Translations under genes and position numbers: made by a program
Shown here: positions 31,995-40,923 of the stretch, in pieces
Layout of the letters: every line of letters begins with the position of its first letter
Position numbering within the stretch: the stretch's first letter is position 1
From: Sphingosinicella sp041916975
GTDB lineage: Bacteria > Pseudomonadota > Alphaproteobacteria > Sphingomonadales > Sphingomonadaceae
NCBI RefSeq assembly: GCF_041916975.1
Contig: NZ_JAYRYK010000001.1
Coordinates: 3,534,001 to 3,598,000 of the forward strand
Direction of reading: 5' to 3'
Length of the DNA stretch: 64,000 nt
The notes under the pieces: generated by a model
Database searches by the model: none
Seen by the model: only the letters and a program-made list of their open reading frames with translations
Told to the model about the DNA's origin: nothing

Positions 31995-33163
31995 GCCATC
32001 CCCTCCAGCAGCACCGCCCCGCTCGCGAGGCAGCGGTCGTAAGTGACCATGCCGTAACCGCTTGCGAGCGCGATGCGCGCGCCGGGCACCTGCCGCCCGA
32101 TCGGTTGCCGCGTGACCTGGCGCAGCGCTTCCACGACCGGCAGGAAACCGCCCGCCGCGCCCGCCTGCCCGCAGGAAAGCTGGCCACCGCAAGTGTTCTG
32201 CGGAAAGTCGCCCTCGACGGTCAGGTCGCACGCGCGCAGAAACGCCGGCGTCTCGCCCTTGCCGCAAAAGCCGAGATCCTCGATCTGCATGGCGACGATC
32301 ACGGGATAGTCGTCATAGGTTTGCAGGCAATCGACCGCATCGGGGCCGAGGCCCGCCTGCGCATACAGCGCATCGCGGTCCATCGCCCAACCGCCGCGCT
32401 CGGCGACGGGGTCTTCGAAGAAAGCGTTGTGCCGCTCGATCGCACCCCGAATATGGGCATGACGCAGGCCGAGCGCACGCGCGCGTTCGTCGCTCATCAC
32501 CAGAAATGCCTCGGCGCCCGCGCACGGCAAAACACAGTCGAACAGGTGAAGCGGTTCGGCGATGGGCGGCGCGGCCAGATAATCGTCGAGGCTGAGCGGC
32601 TTCGCACCGAGCAGCGCGTTGGGATTGCCGCGCGCATTGGCACGCTGGGCGATGGCGATCCGCCCGAAATCCGCGCGCTCCGCGCCGAAACGGCGCATGT
32701 AATTATCGGTGATCAGCGCGAACACGCCGTTGGGACCAGCCGCGCCATAGGGATAGACAGCCGCGCTCGAAAAACGACTGAAGTGCCTCACGAGGTCCGA
32801 AAAGCGGGCGCTTCCGGCAGTGTCACCCGCGATGCAGGCGACGACGTTTGCGTCCCCGTCCTGCACGGCGCGCGCGGCGCGGCGCAGCGCCATCACGCCG
32901 CTTGCGCCGCCCGTCGGCAGCCATTCGATCCAGCGCGGGGACATGTCGAAATGCTCGGTGAGCGCAATCGTCGTGTCGCTGCCGAGCGAGAAGGAGGAAA
33001 CCGCGAGGCCGTCGATCGCGCCCTTGTCGAGCCCGCTCGCATCGAGAAGCGCGCGCAGCGCCGAGCCGACGAACCAGTGCGCGGGCTTATCGCTGCGCCG
33101 GGCATAGGGCACCGTCACCGGGCACGCCACGGCTACGCCGCGATAGTCTCGCGCGCCGATCAT
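31991..33163 (-). CDS. Ltp2-type thiolase-fold acyl-CoA aldolase
   Basis: A 390-residue thiolase-superfamily protein of the SCP-x/Ltp2 group. The usual nucleophilic Cys region reads PTGGASGVMALRRAA (about 84-98), without the cysteine, so it is not a condensing or thiolytic thiolase. Conserved tail segments are QTYDDYPV, NTCGGQLSCGQAGAAGG and GYGMVTYDRCLASGA. Ltp2 enzymes with a DUF35 partner cleave tertiary beta-hydroxyacyl-CoAs to a ketone plus a short acyl-CoA. Here cleavage of dioxindole-3-acetyl-CoA to isatin and acetyl-CoA fits the neighbours. It overlaps the acyl-CoA ligase and DUF35 genes by 4 nt each. Confidence 0.87.
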   Translation of the reverse strand: MIGARDYRGVAVACPVTVPYARRSDKPAHWFVGSALRALLDASGLDKGAIDGLAVSSFSLGSDTTIALTEHFDMSPRWIEWLPTGGASGVMALRRAARAVQDGDANVVACIAGDTAGSARFSDLVRHFSRFSSAAVYPYGAAGPNGVFALITDNYMRRFGAERADFGRIAIAQRANARGNPNALLGAKPLSLDDYLAAPPIAEPLHLFDCVLPCAGAEAFLVMSDERARALGLRHAHIRGAIERHNAFFEDPVAERGGWAMDRDALYAQAGLGPDAVDCLQTYDDYPVIVAMQIEDLGFCGKGETPAFLRACDLTVEGDFPQNTCGGQLSCGQAGAAGGFLPVVEALRQVTRQPIGRQVPGARIALASGYGMVTYDRCLASGAVLLEGMA

Positions 33164-34776
33164 GCCGCCTTGGGCCCGCGTTTGAGCGCGCGCGTGTCGA
33201 AGGCTTTACCCTTCGCGTGCAGTTCACGGCCGAGCGACCGGATTTCGCCGCGCTGCAATTTCTGCGATGCTGTCGTCGGCAAATGATCGACGAACGCGAC
33301 GTAACCGGGCGCCTTGAAGTAGGCGAGGCGTTCGAGGCAGTGCTTCACGAGATCGGCCGCAAGCGCTTCGCTTCGTGCGCCCTCATCGGTCTGCACCAGC
33401 GCCATCACTTCCTCGCCGCGCAGTTCGTCCTCGATCGGCAGCACCGCGCAGGCGGTGACGGATGCGTGTTGCATCAGCACGCCTTCCACTTCGACTGCCG
33501 CGATATTCTCGCCGCTGCGGCGCACGATGTTCTTGCTGCGATCGACGAAGAAGAAATTGCCCTCGGCGTCGCGCTTCACGATGTCGCCGGTGTGGAACCA
33601 GCCGCCTTCCCAAGCCGCCTCGGTCGCTGCGGGATTGCAATAATAGCCGGAAAAGAAATGGCGGCGCGGATCGTCGCCGCGCGCACGCACCAGCAACTCA
33701 CCCGGCTCCCCATCCGGCACATCGGCGTCCGCGTCGTCTGCGATGCGAACCTCGAGATGGTCGGGTGTGCGCCCGAAACAGCGCGTGCCGACATGGCGCG
33801 GTTCGCGATTGGCGGTGATCCATGCGGCCGCGCCGGTTTCGGTCATCGCCCACGCCTCGATCAGCGGGAAACCGAAGCGCTCCTCGAAGCGCGCGTGGTG
33901 TCGCGGATCGACGCCCGCGCCGAATCCGAACCGCACCGCGAGATCGGCCGTCTCGTCCTCGCGTTGCAGCAGGATCGCTGGCATCACGCCCAGATAATGG
34001 ATCACGCTCGCGCGCGTTTCGCGCACCGTGTCCCACCAGCGCGAGGCATGGAAACGGTCGAGCTGAATGAGGCAGCTTCCCGTCATCATCGCGGCCATGA
34101 AGCTGCACGCGAGCGCGTTCATGTGATTGACCGGCAGCGGCGTCAGGATGCGATCCTCGCCCTCGCGGAATTCGCAATAGCCGCCGAGCGTCGCGTAGAA
34201 ACGCCCCACCCACGTGAAATAGGCGTTGGAGAGGATGCACCCCTTGGGCTTGCCCGTCGTGCCGGAGGTGAACAGCATCGCCGCCTCGCGGTCGGCATCC
34301 GGCGCTTCGTCTTCGTCTGCGCCACGCACCGCGCGAGGAAGGTCCGCAAGCGACGGCTCCGCGACCGGTACGGTCGTGCCGCTCAGCGTTTGCGTGCTGC
34401 CTAGCATCGCACGATGTTTCGGCCAGGCTACGATGGCGTCGAGATCGGCCGCCGCGACGATTGGCGCCATCTCTTCGGGCCGCATCGCGGTGTTGAGCGG
34501 CACGACGCTCGCGCCGAGCGCGTTCAGCGACAGGAAGTGCAGGAAGAAGGCGGGGTGGTTGTCGAGCGCAAGGCCGATCCGGTGCCCCTTGCCGTATCCC
34601 TGTTTGCCGTAGGCGGTGCGGAGGACTTCGACGGCCCCGGCGGCTTCCGCGAAGCTCTGCTCGAAGGGCAGGGGTTCACCGATCGCGTCCGCGGGGGCGT
34701 GAAGGAAGGGCCGCTCCGCCCAGCGTTCCGCCGCTGCCGCGAAGGTCAGATAGACCGAGGGTCGCGCGATCGCCAC
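33160..34776 (-). CDS. Acyl-CoA ligase (AMP-forming)
   Basis: A 538-residue adenylate-forming ligase: FTSGTTGKPKGCILSN (about 173-188), AWAMTETGAAAW (about 300), TGDIVKRDAEG and a C-terminal catalytic lysine region (TTASQKLQRGEIR). It starts at GTG 34776, with GGAGAGGAG 8-16 nt upstream. First gene of the operon that continues through the aldolase, DUF35, SDR, Rieske subunits and MarR-1, with the MarR operator 43 bp upstream. It probably activates an aryl or heteroaryl acetic acid such as dioxindole-3-acetate for the aldolase. Confidence 0.92.
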   Translation of the reverse strand: MAIARPSVYLTFAAAAERWAERPFLHAPADAIGEPLPFEQSFAEAAGAVEVLRTAYGKQGYGKGHRIGLALDNHPAFFLHFLSLNALGASVVPLNTAMRPEEMAPIVAAADLDAIVAWPKHRAMLGSTQTLSGTTVPVAEPSLADLPRAVRGADEDEAPDADREAAMLFTSGTTGKPKGCILSNAYFTWVGRFYATLGGYCEFREGEDRILTPLPVNHMNALACSFMAAMMTGSCLIQLDRFHASRWWDTVRETRASVIHYLGVMPAILLQREDETADLAVRFGFGAGVDPRHHARFEERFGFPLIEAWAMTETGAAAWITANREPRHVGTRCFGRTPDHLEVRIADDADADVPDGEPGELLVRARGDDPRRHFFSGYYCNPAATEAAWEGGWFHTGDIVKRDAEGNFFFVDRSKNIVRRSGENIAAVEVEGVLMQHASVTACAVLPIEDELRGEEVMALVQTDEGARSEALAADLVKHCLERLAYFKAPGYVAFVDHLPTTASQKLQRGEIRSLGRELHAKGKAFDTRALKRGPKAA

Positions 34777-34818
34777 GGTATGAACTCCTCTCCCCAGTGC
34801 AGAAACGATACTCGAAAA

Positions 34819-34834
34819 ACTTGAATAATCAAGT
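34819..34834. promoter_or_regulatory. MarR operator ACTTGA-ATAA-TCAAGT
   Basis: A perfect 6-4-6 palindrome lies in the short region between the IorB gene and the ligase start, on the ligase promoter. It shares the frame ACTTG-N6-CAAGT with the palindrome at 39283-39298. It is the likely target of MarR-1, MarR-2 or both. Confidence 0.72.
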
Positions 34835-34870
34835 ATTATGTTATGGCGCGACACGCGCGAATGTGAGGTT

Positions 34871-36325
34871 TCAGGCGACTTTCAGCGCCTCATCGAGCGC
34901 CTGGCCGTCTTCATCCGAAAGCGCGGCCGCACATAAACGACTCACCTCTTCCGCCGACTGCGGCCGCGCGGCCATGATCCGCTCGAAGTTGCCGAGCCCG
35001 CGCTCGAAGGTGTCGCCGTAGCCCTTGATCAGGCGCTGGCAGCGCACGAGTTCGATGGCGAGCGCGTTATCGCTCGCCGCGGCCGTCCGCACGCGGTCGA
35101 GCCATGTTTCAATCCGTGCCTGTTCGTCCGCGAAGCGCAGCGACTTCGGACGCCACCGGCGCATCCCGGCAAGAGTCCTCAGCAGCAGGAACCAGCGCAG
35201 GCTTGTCGTTTCAACATGTCTGCCGCTCGTGAAGAAGCCGGAGATGCTACGGGAAAACGTCTCGTTCGCGAGAATGGCGCGGCCGAGGCGCGCGGGCAGG
35301 ATCTCGCAGATCTCGCGAAGCCGGGGATGCATGAATTCGGTGATCGTCAGAAGCTGCGCATCCGAAGCCTTCACCTCGCCCCGCACACGCGCGACGCGCG
35401 TGTCGCGCGTCTTCAGATCGGCCACGCGGATCGAATCCTCATAGCTCATCCAGAGCGCGAGATGACGCGCGGCTTCGGCGGTGAGCGTGAAGGGACTCTG
35501 GTCGCGCACCGCCACGGTTTCCAGCCGATCGAGGAATAGTCCCGCATAGGCAGCATCCTGGTAATCCATCAGCCGCTGGATGCCGTGCAATGCATTCGGG
35601 ATCGCGGCCTCGGGCAGATTGGCGCGCGCGCGCGTTTCCAGTGCCTTGCCCGCCGTTGTCGTCGCGCTGGGAACTGCGTGGCTTTCCGCCGCAGGCATCG
35701 CGACGACACCCTGCGCCGCCTGCCAGCCCGCATCGAATCCCGCGAGATTGGTCGCAACCGCGATGCCGCTGTCGCGAATGGCCTTTTCATAAAGATCACG
35801 CGCAAAGGGCAGTGCACCGCTTCCAGCGAGCGCGCCGAACATCACGGCACTGATCACGCTGTTGGTGCCGTCGGCCGCCGCTTCCATATCGAAACCGATG
35901 AACCGCTTCGAACGCTCGCCCGCCGCCTTCACGATCGCATCGCTGTTGCCGCGCCCGTCGCCCATCGCGGTCTTTTCGGACATGGCGTAGACGCGGTGCG
36001 TCGATCCGATCAGCGTGGTGCGGCCCGCCGTGGAAAAGCCGCGCAGCAGCGCCCGGCCGGTTTCCATGAGTTCGGACGCAATCACGATGTCCACGTCGCC
36101 GGGCATCGGCATTTGCGCCATCACCGGGCTGCGCCCACCGGTGTCGGGCTTTGCCAGCTCAACGTAATAGACCGTCGATCCCGTTCGCTGCGCGACACCC
36201 GGAACCGAAGTCCCTTGCGCGAGCCAGCCATCCTCGCGCGCGATGTGCTGGATCCAGTCGGCAAGCACGCCGCCGCCCTGTCCGCCGAGGGCGAGGACTG
36301 CGATGCTGAAGCGGTTCTGCGCCAT
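34871..36325 (-). CDS. Indolepyruvate:ferredoxin oxidoreductase-type beta subunit
   Basis: A 484-residue protein. The N-terminal 190 or so residues are the gamma/beta catalytic domain of 2-oxoacid:ferredoxin oxidoreductases (LALGGQGGGVLADWI near residue 12; GTSVPGVAQRTGSTVYY). The remaining part (about 195-480) is the alpha-helical DUF6537-like extension found in aerobic IorB proteins. It pairs with the alpha subunit, whose stop lies 2 nt upstream of its ATG. In the proposed route it helps decarboxylate isatinate (a 2-oxo acid) to anthraniloyl-CoA or anthranilate. Confidence 0.88.
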   Translation of the reverse strand: MAQNRFSIAVLALGGQGGGVLADWIQHIAREDGWLAQGTSVPGVAQRTGSTVYYVELAKPDTGGRSPVMAQMPMPGDVDIVIASELMETGRALLRGFSTAGRTTLIGSTHRVYAMSEKTAMGDGRGNSDAIVKAAGERSKRFIGFDMEAAADGTNSVISAVMFGALAGSGALPFARDLYEKAIRDSGIAVATNLAGFDAGWQAAQGVVAMPAAESHAVPSATTTAGKALETRARANLPEAAIPNALHGIQRLMDYQDAAYAGLFLDRLETVAVRDQSPFTLTAEAARHLALWMSYEDSIRVADLKTRDTRVARVRGEVKASDAQLLTITEFMHPRLREICEILPARLGRAILANETFSRSISGFFTSGRHVETTSLRWFLLLRTLAGMRRWRPKSLRFADEQARIETWLDRVRTAAASDNALAIELVRCQRLIKGYGDTFERGLGNFERIMAARPQSAEEVSRLCAAALSDEDGQALDEALKVA

Positions 36326-36327
36326 GG

Positions 36328-38457
36328 TCAGAAGGCCCGGGCCAAACGCGCGCGCGTATCGCGCCGCTGAAGACCGCCGATAATGGCCTGCCGCATCTTC
36401 ATCCACGCGCGCTCCACGCGGCCCGGATTGGAAACGATGCTGGCGCGATAGAAGCTCGGGCAAAGCACCGCCGCGTGGCTCACCTCACCGCACAGGCCGC
36501 AGCCCACGCAGCTGTTTTCCACGTGCGCCACAGGGTCTTGCCGCAGCGGATCGGGATTGGGTTTTATTGAAAGCGAAGGGCAGCCCGAAAGCCGGATGCA
36601 GCTATGGTCGCCCGTGCAGGTGTCGCTGTCGACACCGAAGCGCTCGCGCACGACGCGCTTCCCGTCCTTCTCGGCCTTGCGCATCAGCGGCTTTTCGCGC
36701 CGCTGCCGATTGAGCATACATTCCGACTGCGCGATGATGACCTTGGGGCCTTTCTCCGGCGCGGTCAGCGCCTCGCGCAGCGTGTCGCGCATCCGCTTGA
36801 TGTCGTAGGTGCGCTCGATCGTGCGCACCCATGCGCCGCCGACGCCGCGAATAGCACGCTCGATCGGGTTTCGCGTCACGCGGCGCGTGTTGTCGGCGCG
36901 GGAAGAGGGGATGTCCTGGCCGCCCGTTGCGGCCGAATAGCCGTTGTCGATCACGAGCGTGACGGTGTCGTCCTTGTTGAACACCGCGTTGCCGATGCCG
37001 GAGGTCAGGCCGTTGTGCCAGAATCCGCCGTCGCCCATCACGGCGATCGCCCGTTTGTCCTTCGGTTTGAATGCGGACGCGCCCGCCGTGCCGAGGCCGT
37101 AGCCCATCGTCGTGTTGCCGATGTTGAAGGGGGGCAGGATCGAAAACAGGTGGCAGCCGATGTCGGCGGAAACGTGCGCGGGGCCAAGCTCGCGTTCGAG
37201 CAGCTTCATCGCCGTGAACACCGGCCGCTCCGGGCAGCCCGTGCAGAAGCCCGCGGGGCGCTGCGGAATCTGCCGCGCGACCGGCGCGGGCAGGGGGTCT
37301 TCCGCCGCCTTTGCGGGCGCGATCTCGGGCGCCCATGCGTGCAGGAAATCGGAAAGCCCCTTGCGGATCACCTGCGCGCTATATTCCCCGGCGCGCGGCA
37401 GCATGTCCTTGCCGATGATGCGGCAATCAAGGCCGGCGCGGCGCACGAGCGTATTCAGTTCATGCTCGATGAATTCCGGCTGCCCTTCCTCCACCACCAG
37501 CACCGTGCGCTTGTCCGCACAAAACGCGCTGACCTCGTCGGGGATCAGCGGGTAAGTGACGTTCAGGCAATAGATCGGCAGCGCGCTGTCGCCGAAGGCA
37601 TTCGAAAGCCCCGCGAGTTCCATCGCGCGATTGAGATTGTTGTAAAGCCCGCCCTGCACGATGATGCCGATGCCGTGCGCAGCATCCGGCCCGAACCATT
37701 CGTTCAGATGATGGTCGCGCACATAAGCGATCCCCGCCGGCCAGCGCTTCTCGATCTTCTCCACTTCGTGCAGGAAGTTCGCAGGGGGCAGAACGATGCG
37801 GTTCGTGTCGCGCTGTGGCGCGGCGGCAGCGTCTGCCACCGTCAGCTTCGGCCGCACATTGTCCTTCGCCGTGAACGATCCCGTCATGTGGCAGGATCGC
37901 ACGCGTAGCTGCAGCATTACCGGCGTGCTCGAAGCCTCCGAAAGCGCGAAGCCCTGTTCCACCGCCGCGACGATGCTCGGCAGGTTGGGGCGGGGATCGA
38001 GCAGCCAGATCTGCGATTTCATCGCGAAGGCGTGCGTGCGCTCCTGCATGATCGAGGAGCCTTCGCCATAATCCTCGCCGACGATGACGAGCGCCCCACC
38101 GTTCACGCCGCCCGATGCGACGTTGGAAAGCGCGTCCGACGCCACGTTCGTACCGACCACGGATTTCCACACGACCGCACCGCGCAGCGGATAATTGACG
38201 GAAGCCGCGAGCATCGCCGCTGCGCTTGCTTCCGATGCGCTCGCCTCGAAATGCACGCCGAGGCTTTCGAGGAGATCGCTCGCGTCCGCGAACACGTCCA
38301 TCAGGTGGCTGATCGGCGAACCCTGATAGCCGCCCACGTAAGCCACGCCCGATTGCAGCAGCGCCTTGGTCACGGCGAGAATGCCTTCGCCGGTGAACGT
38401 CTCGCCGTTCCCGGCGGTCAGCTTCCGCGCTTCAGCAACGAACGAACGCTCGGCCAC
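36328..38457 (-). CDS. Indolepyruvate:ferredoxin oxidoreductase-type alpha subunit
   Basis: A 709-residue alpha subunit. It has the pyrimidine-binding and transketolase-like domains, the thiamine diphosphate motif GDGGFWHNG at about 472 ending in VIDNG, and a C-terminal 2x[4Fe-4S] region at about 615-665 (CTGDHSCIRLSGCP, then CVGCGLCGE). The enzyme oxidatively decarboxylates an aryl 2-oxo acid with CoA and ferredoxin. In an aerobe with a cyclase-family hydrolase next door, isatinate is a better candidate than indolepyruvate. It begins 3 nt after the cyclase-family stop and is co-transcribed with it and IorB. Confidence 0.9.
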   Translation of the reverse strand: MAERSFVAEARKLTAGNGETFTGEGILAVTKALLQSGVAYVGGYQGSPISHLMDVFADASDLLESLGVHFEASASEASAAAMLAASVNYPLRGAVVWKSVVGTNVASDALSNVASGGVNGGALVIVGEDYGEGSSIMQERTHAFAMKSQIWLLDPRPNLPSIVAAVEQGFALSEASSTPVMLQLRVRSCHMTGSFTAKDNVRPKLTVADAAAAPQRDTNRIVLPPANFLHEVEKIEKRWPAGIAYVRDHHLNEWFGPDAAHGIGIIVQGGLYNNLNRAMELAGLSNAFGDSALPIYCLNVTYPLIPDEVSAFCADKRTVLVVEEGQPEFIEHELNTLVRRAGLDCRIIGKDMLPRAGEYSAQVIRKGLSDFLHAWAPEIAPAKAAEDPLPAPVARQIPQRPAGFCTGCPERPVFTAMKLLERELGPAHVSADIGCHLFSILPPFNIGNTTMGYGLGTAGASAFKPKDKRAIAVMGDGGFWHNGLTSGIGNAVFNKDDTVTLVIDNGYSAATGGQDIPSSRADNTRRVTRNPIERAIRGVGGAWVRTIERTYDIKRMRDTLREALTAPEKGPKVIIAQSECMLNRQRREKPLMRKAEKDGKRVVRERFGVDSDTCTGDHSCIRLSGCPSLSIKPNPDPLRQDPVAHVENSCVGCGLCGEVSHAAVLCPSFYRASIVSNPGRVERAWMKMRQAIIGGLQRRDTRARLARAF

Positions 38458-38460
38458 CGC

Positions 38461-39240
38461 TCACGCCTCGACGAGCGCGAGGACGCGCAGCGGACTCCCC
38501 GAGCCGCCGCGAATCTTGAGCGGCGGGCAGACGAGCATGGCGCCTGTTGCAGGGAGCTGATCGAGATTCTGCAGACATTGCAGGCCATAGCGCCCGGCGC
38601 CGTGCAGCAGCGTGTGCGCGGGGTAGGCGGGCGTCAGCAGATGCGCCTGTCCGGCATCGGTGCCGATCGTCTCCACGCCGAAGCCGAGAACGTCCCGCGC
38701 GATCAGATATTCGATCGCGTCGGTTGCGGGGCCGGGCGTGTGCGCGCCGTCCTCGCGGCGATTGGTGTAGGCGTCCACGTCGCGTTTGGACCAGTCGGAC
38801 CGGAACAGAACCCAGCTTCCCGCTGGGATAGGTCCGTTGGCGCTCTCCCAAGCCTTCACATGATCAGCGGTGAGCAGAAAATCCGGGTCAGCTGCGCATT
38901 CGCGGGAAAAGTCCAGAACGACCACGGGCGCGACGAAATTCGCCGCAGGCACCGCGTCGACCGTGTTGTCCGGCAGGTCGCGGCCACTCACCCAGTGGAC
39001 CGGCGCATCGAAATGCGTGCCGGTGTGCTCGCCCACGGTGAAGTTGTTCCAGTGCCACGCGACGCCGCGGTCGTCGTAGCGCGAGATTTCCTGCCGCGAG
39101 AATGCCGCCGTCTGTCCGAACGGCTCGGGCAGCACCAGCAGCGGCGTATCTTCCGAAAGCGTCTGCGTCAGGTCGACGACCTTGACGTCGCCGCGTGACA
39201 ACGCCTGTGCAAGCCCTGCAAGAATCGGCGCGCTGGACAT
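38461..39240 (-). CDS. Cyclase-family metal hydrolase, isatin hydrolase candidate
   Basis: A 259-residue protein of the cyclase/kynurenine formamidase family. The metal-binding signature HTGTHFDAPVHW is at about 70-81, with WNNFTVGE before it; the same family includes Mn-dependent isatin hydrolase. ATG 39240 follows GGAGGAGGG. First gene of the operon with IorA and IorB, and divergent from MarR-2 across the palindrome at 39283-39298. Hydrolysis of isatin to isatinate would give IorAB its 2-oxo acid. Kynurenine formamidase activity is the alternative, but no kynurenine-pathway gene is nearby. Confidence 0.85.
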   Translation of the reverse strand: MSSAPILAGLAQALSRGDVKVVDLTQTLSEDTPLLVLPEPFGQTAAFSRQEISRYDDRGVAWHWNNFTVGEHTGTHFDAPVHWVSGRDLPDNTVDAVPAANFVAPVVVLDFSRECAADPDFLLTADHVKAWESANGPIPAGSWVLFRSDWSKRDVDAYTNRREDGAHTPGPATDAIEYLIARDVLGFGVETIGTDAGQAHLLTPAYPAHTLLHGAGRYGLQCLQNLDQLPATGAMLVCPPLKIRGGSGSPLRVLALVEA

Positions 39241-39282
39241 AATCCCTCCTCCAGACCATGAAGCGAAACTATGCTTCGATAA

Positions 39283-39298
39283 ACTTGCATGTGCAAGT
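39283..39298. promoter_or_regulatory. MarR operator ACTTGCA-TG-TGCAAGT
   Basis: A perfect 7-2-7 palindrome lies between the divergent cyclase-family gene (start 39240) and MarR-2 (start 39329). It has the same outer half-sites ACTTG and CAAGT and the same 16-bp length as the site at 34819, with a different centre. This suggests autoregulation of MarR-2 and control of the cyclase-IorAB operon. Confidence 0.75.
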
Positions 39299-39328
39299 AA
39301 ATTCGGTTGCGCGTCGAAGGAGTTCAAA

Positions 39329-39793
39329 GTGGCCGAGGATTTGCGTGCCTATGGCGATCCGGGATCGGATGACTTCCGGGTGGATAACTATCCGTTCTAC
39401 CTGCTGAATCGCGCGGTCAGCCGCTACAACGTCATCATCGAGGCGGAACTCCGCGCCATCGGCATCGATATCCCGACATGGCGCGTGCTCATGATTCTGG
39501 GGGAGGCGGAGCCCCAGTCGATCGGCCAGGTCGCGAAGCTCGCGGTCATCAATGTTTCCACGCTGATGCGTGTTGCGGAGCGGATGGAGAAGGCAGGGCT
39601 CGTGGAGACGCTTCCGTCCGCCACGGACGGACGCGTGACGACGCTGGTGATGAAGCCTTTGGGTCGCGAAAAGCTAAAGGCGGCCCGCGCGGTGACGGCA
39701 CCGCTTTACCGGCGCCTGATCCGCGGCTTCTCGGCCCCGGATTTCAGGCGCCTGATCGAGCTTTTGAACCGCCTGCAGCAAAATCTGGAGTAG
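39329..39793 (+). CDS. MarR family transcriptional regulator (MarR-2)
   Basis: A 154-residue MarR protein paralogous to the one at 28682-29146: PFYLLNRAVSRY, IPTWRVLMIL, recognition helix in INVSTLMRVAERME (about 73-86) and wing SATDGRVTTLVM. GTG 39329 is used because GAAGGAG lies 6 nt upstream. The frame is open further back but would run through the operator. It is divergent from the cyclase-IorAB operon. The two MarR proteins bracket the locus and probably sense its substrate or an intermediate. Confidence 0.9.
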   Translation: MAEDLRAYGDPGSDDFRVDNYPFYLLNRAVSRYNVIIEAELRAIGIDIPTWRVLMILGEAEPQSIGQVAKLAVINVSTLMRVAERMEKAGLVETLPSATDGRVTTLVMKPLGREKLKAARAVTAPLYRRLIRGFSAPDFRRLIELLNRLQQNLE

Positions 39794-39882
39794 AGATTTC
39801 CCGGATCGCCGGATCAACCCTTGGGAACCTTCGCGGACGCAGCGCCTTGTAACCGGATAAAGGGCCGGAGACTGAGGACGTT

Positions 39883-40869
39883 ATGGCGACCCCCGAACAG
39901 CGCGGTGTAGGCGCGCATGGCCCCCATGCCCTGCCGCTTCGGGCATGGCGGGAAATCCTTTTCCGCGTTTGGCGGGGGAACGGCACGCACAACCTGTCGC
40001 TGATGGCGGCCGGGGTCGCTTTCTACGCGTTCCTGTCGTTCGTTCCCCTGCTCGGCGCGCTCGTGATGAGTTATGGCCTCGTCGCCGATCCTGCCGCCGT
40101 TGCCGATCACATGCGCCTCATCATCGAACTCGTGCCGACTGAGGCGGCCCGGCTTATCTACGAACAATTGCTCAACCTCACCCGTGCGGCTGCAACGGCA
40201 AAGGGCCTCGGCCTCGCCATCGCGATCGGCATTTCGATCTTCGGTGCAAGCCGCGCCGCGCGTGCCGTGATGACGGCGCTCAACGTCATCTACGACGAGC
40301 GGGATACGCGCGGCATCGTTCGCGGTGCGGCGGTTTCGGCCATTCTCGTGGTCGGCGCCGTGTTCCTCGGCATCTTCGGCCTGCTCGCGGCCTCGGCGCT
40401 GGGCTTCGCGCGCGAACTTGCCGAAGGGCTGGGGGCTGTTGCCGCGCTTCTGATGCGGATCGTCACCTGGGTGTGTGCGGGGGTTTTCTGCAGCTTCACC
40501 ATCGCGGCCATGTACCGTTTCGCGCCGCACCGGGCGGACGCGCGCTGGCGGTGGCTGACGATCGGGTCGCTGCTGGCGACCGTGATGTGGCTTGTCGCGA
40601 CGCTGGGTTTTGGCGTCTACGTCGCCGAGTTCGGATCGTATCAGACGACGTATGGGTCGCTCGGCGCGGTCGTGGTGCTGCTGATGTGGCTCTATGTTTC
40701 CGCCTATGCCGTGTTGCTCGGCGGGCTGATCAATGCCGAGGCCGAGCGCCAGACGGCGTGCGATACGACGACAGGCGCGCCACGCCCGATCGGCCAGCGC
40801 GGGGCGGCCGTGGCCGACATGAGCGTGGCCGCGGATATCTACCCCGCGCATGGGCGCGCCCGGCGATAG
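39883..40869 (+). CDS. YihY/BrkB family inner-membrane protein
   Basis: A 328-residue membrane protein with about six hydrophobic segments between residues 40 and 290. The family pattern is NLSLMAAGVAFYAFLSFVP at about 37-55, with SYQTTYGSLGAVVVLLMWLY near 250. The family was once called ribonuclease BN, but that activity belongs to another protein, and its function is unsettled. It is monocistronic, between the MarR-2 gene and the TetR-RND locus, with no evident link to either. Confidence 0.88.
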   Translation: MATPEQRGVGAHGPHALPLRAWREILFRVWRGNGTHNLSLMAAGVAFYAFLSFVPLLGALVMSYGLVADPAAVADHMRLIIELVPTEAARLIYEQLLNLTRAAATAKGLGLAIAIGISIFGASRAARAVMTALNVIYDERDTRGIVRGAAVSAILVVGAVFLGIFGLLAASALGFARELAEGLGAVAALLMRIVTWVCAGVFCSFTIAAMYRFAPHRADARWRWLTIGSLLATVMWLVATLGFGVYVAEFGSYQTTYGSLGAVVVLLMWLYVSAYAVLLGGLINAEAERQTACDTTTGAPRPIGQRGAAVADMSVAADIYPAHGRARR

Positions 40870-40895
40870 CGCGAATCCCTGCCGCTGCCGGAGGC

Positions 40896-40923
40896 TTGCA
40901 CTCCGTGACGGATTGATTATATA
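40896..40923 (+). promoter_or_regulatory. Predicted sigma70-type promoter of TetR-3
   Basis: A -35-like TTGCAC (40896-40901), a 16-nt spacer and a -10-like TATATA (40918-40923) place the transcription start at about 40930-40933, at the ATG of the TetR gene. No ribosome binding site is visible, so the mRNA may be leaderless. Confidence 0.5.

Noticed and set aside
31995..32267. N-terminal extension of the DUF35 protein (frame open to 32267)
   Set aside because: It lies wholly inside the aldolase gene in another frame, has no ribosome binding site, and the zinc ribbon starts directly at Met 31994 with an ATGA overlap.
34871..38457. IorAB as part of indole-3-acetate synthesis or anaerobic amino acid fermentation
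   Set aside because: The operon lacks an aminotransferase and is joined to a cyclase-family hydrolase. The neighbouring operon encodes a Rieske oxygenase, ligase and aldolase, so breakdown of an indole-derived 2-oxo acid fits better.
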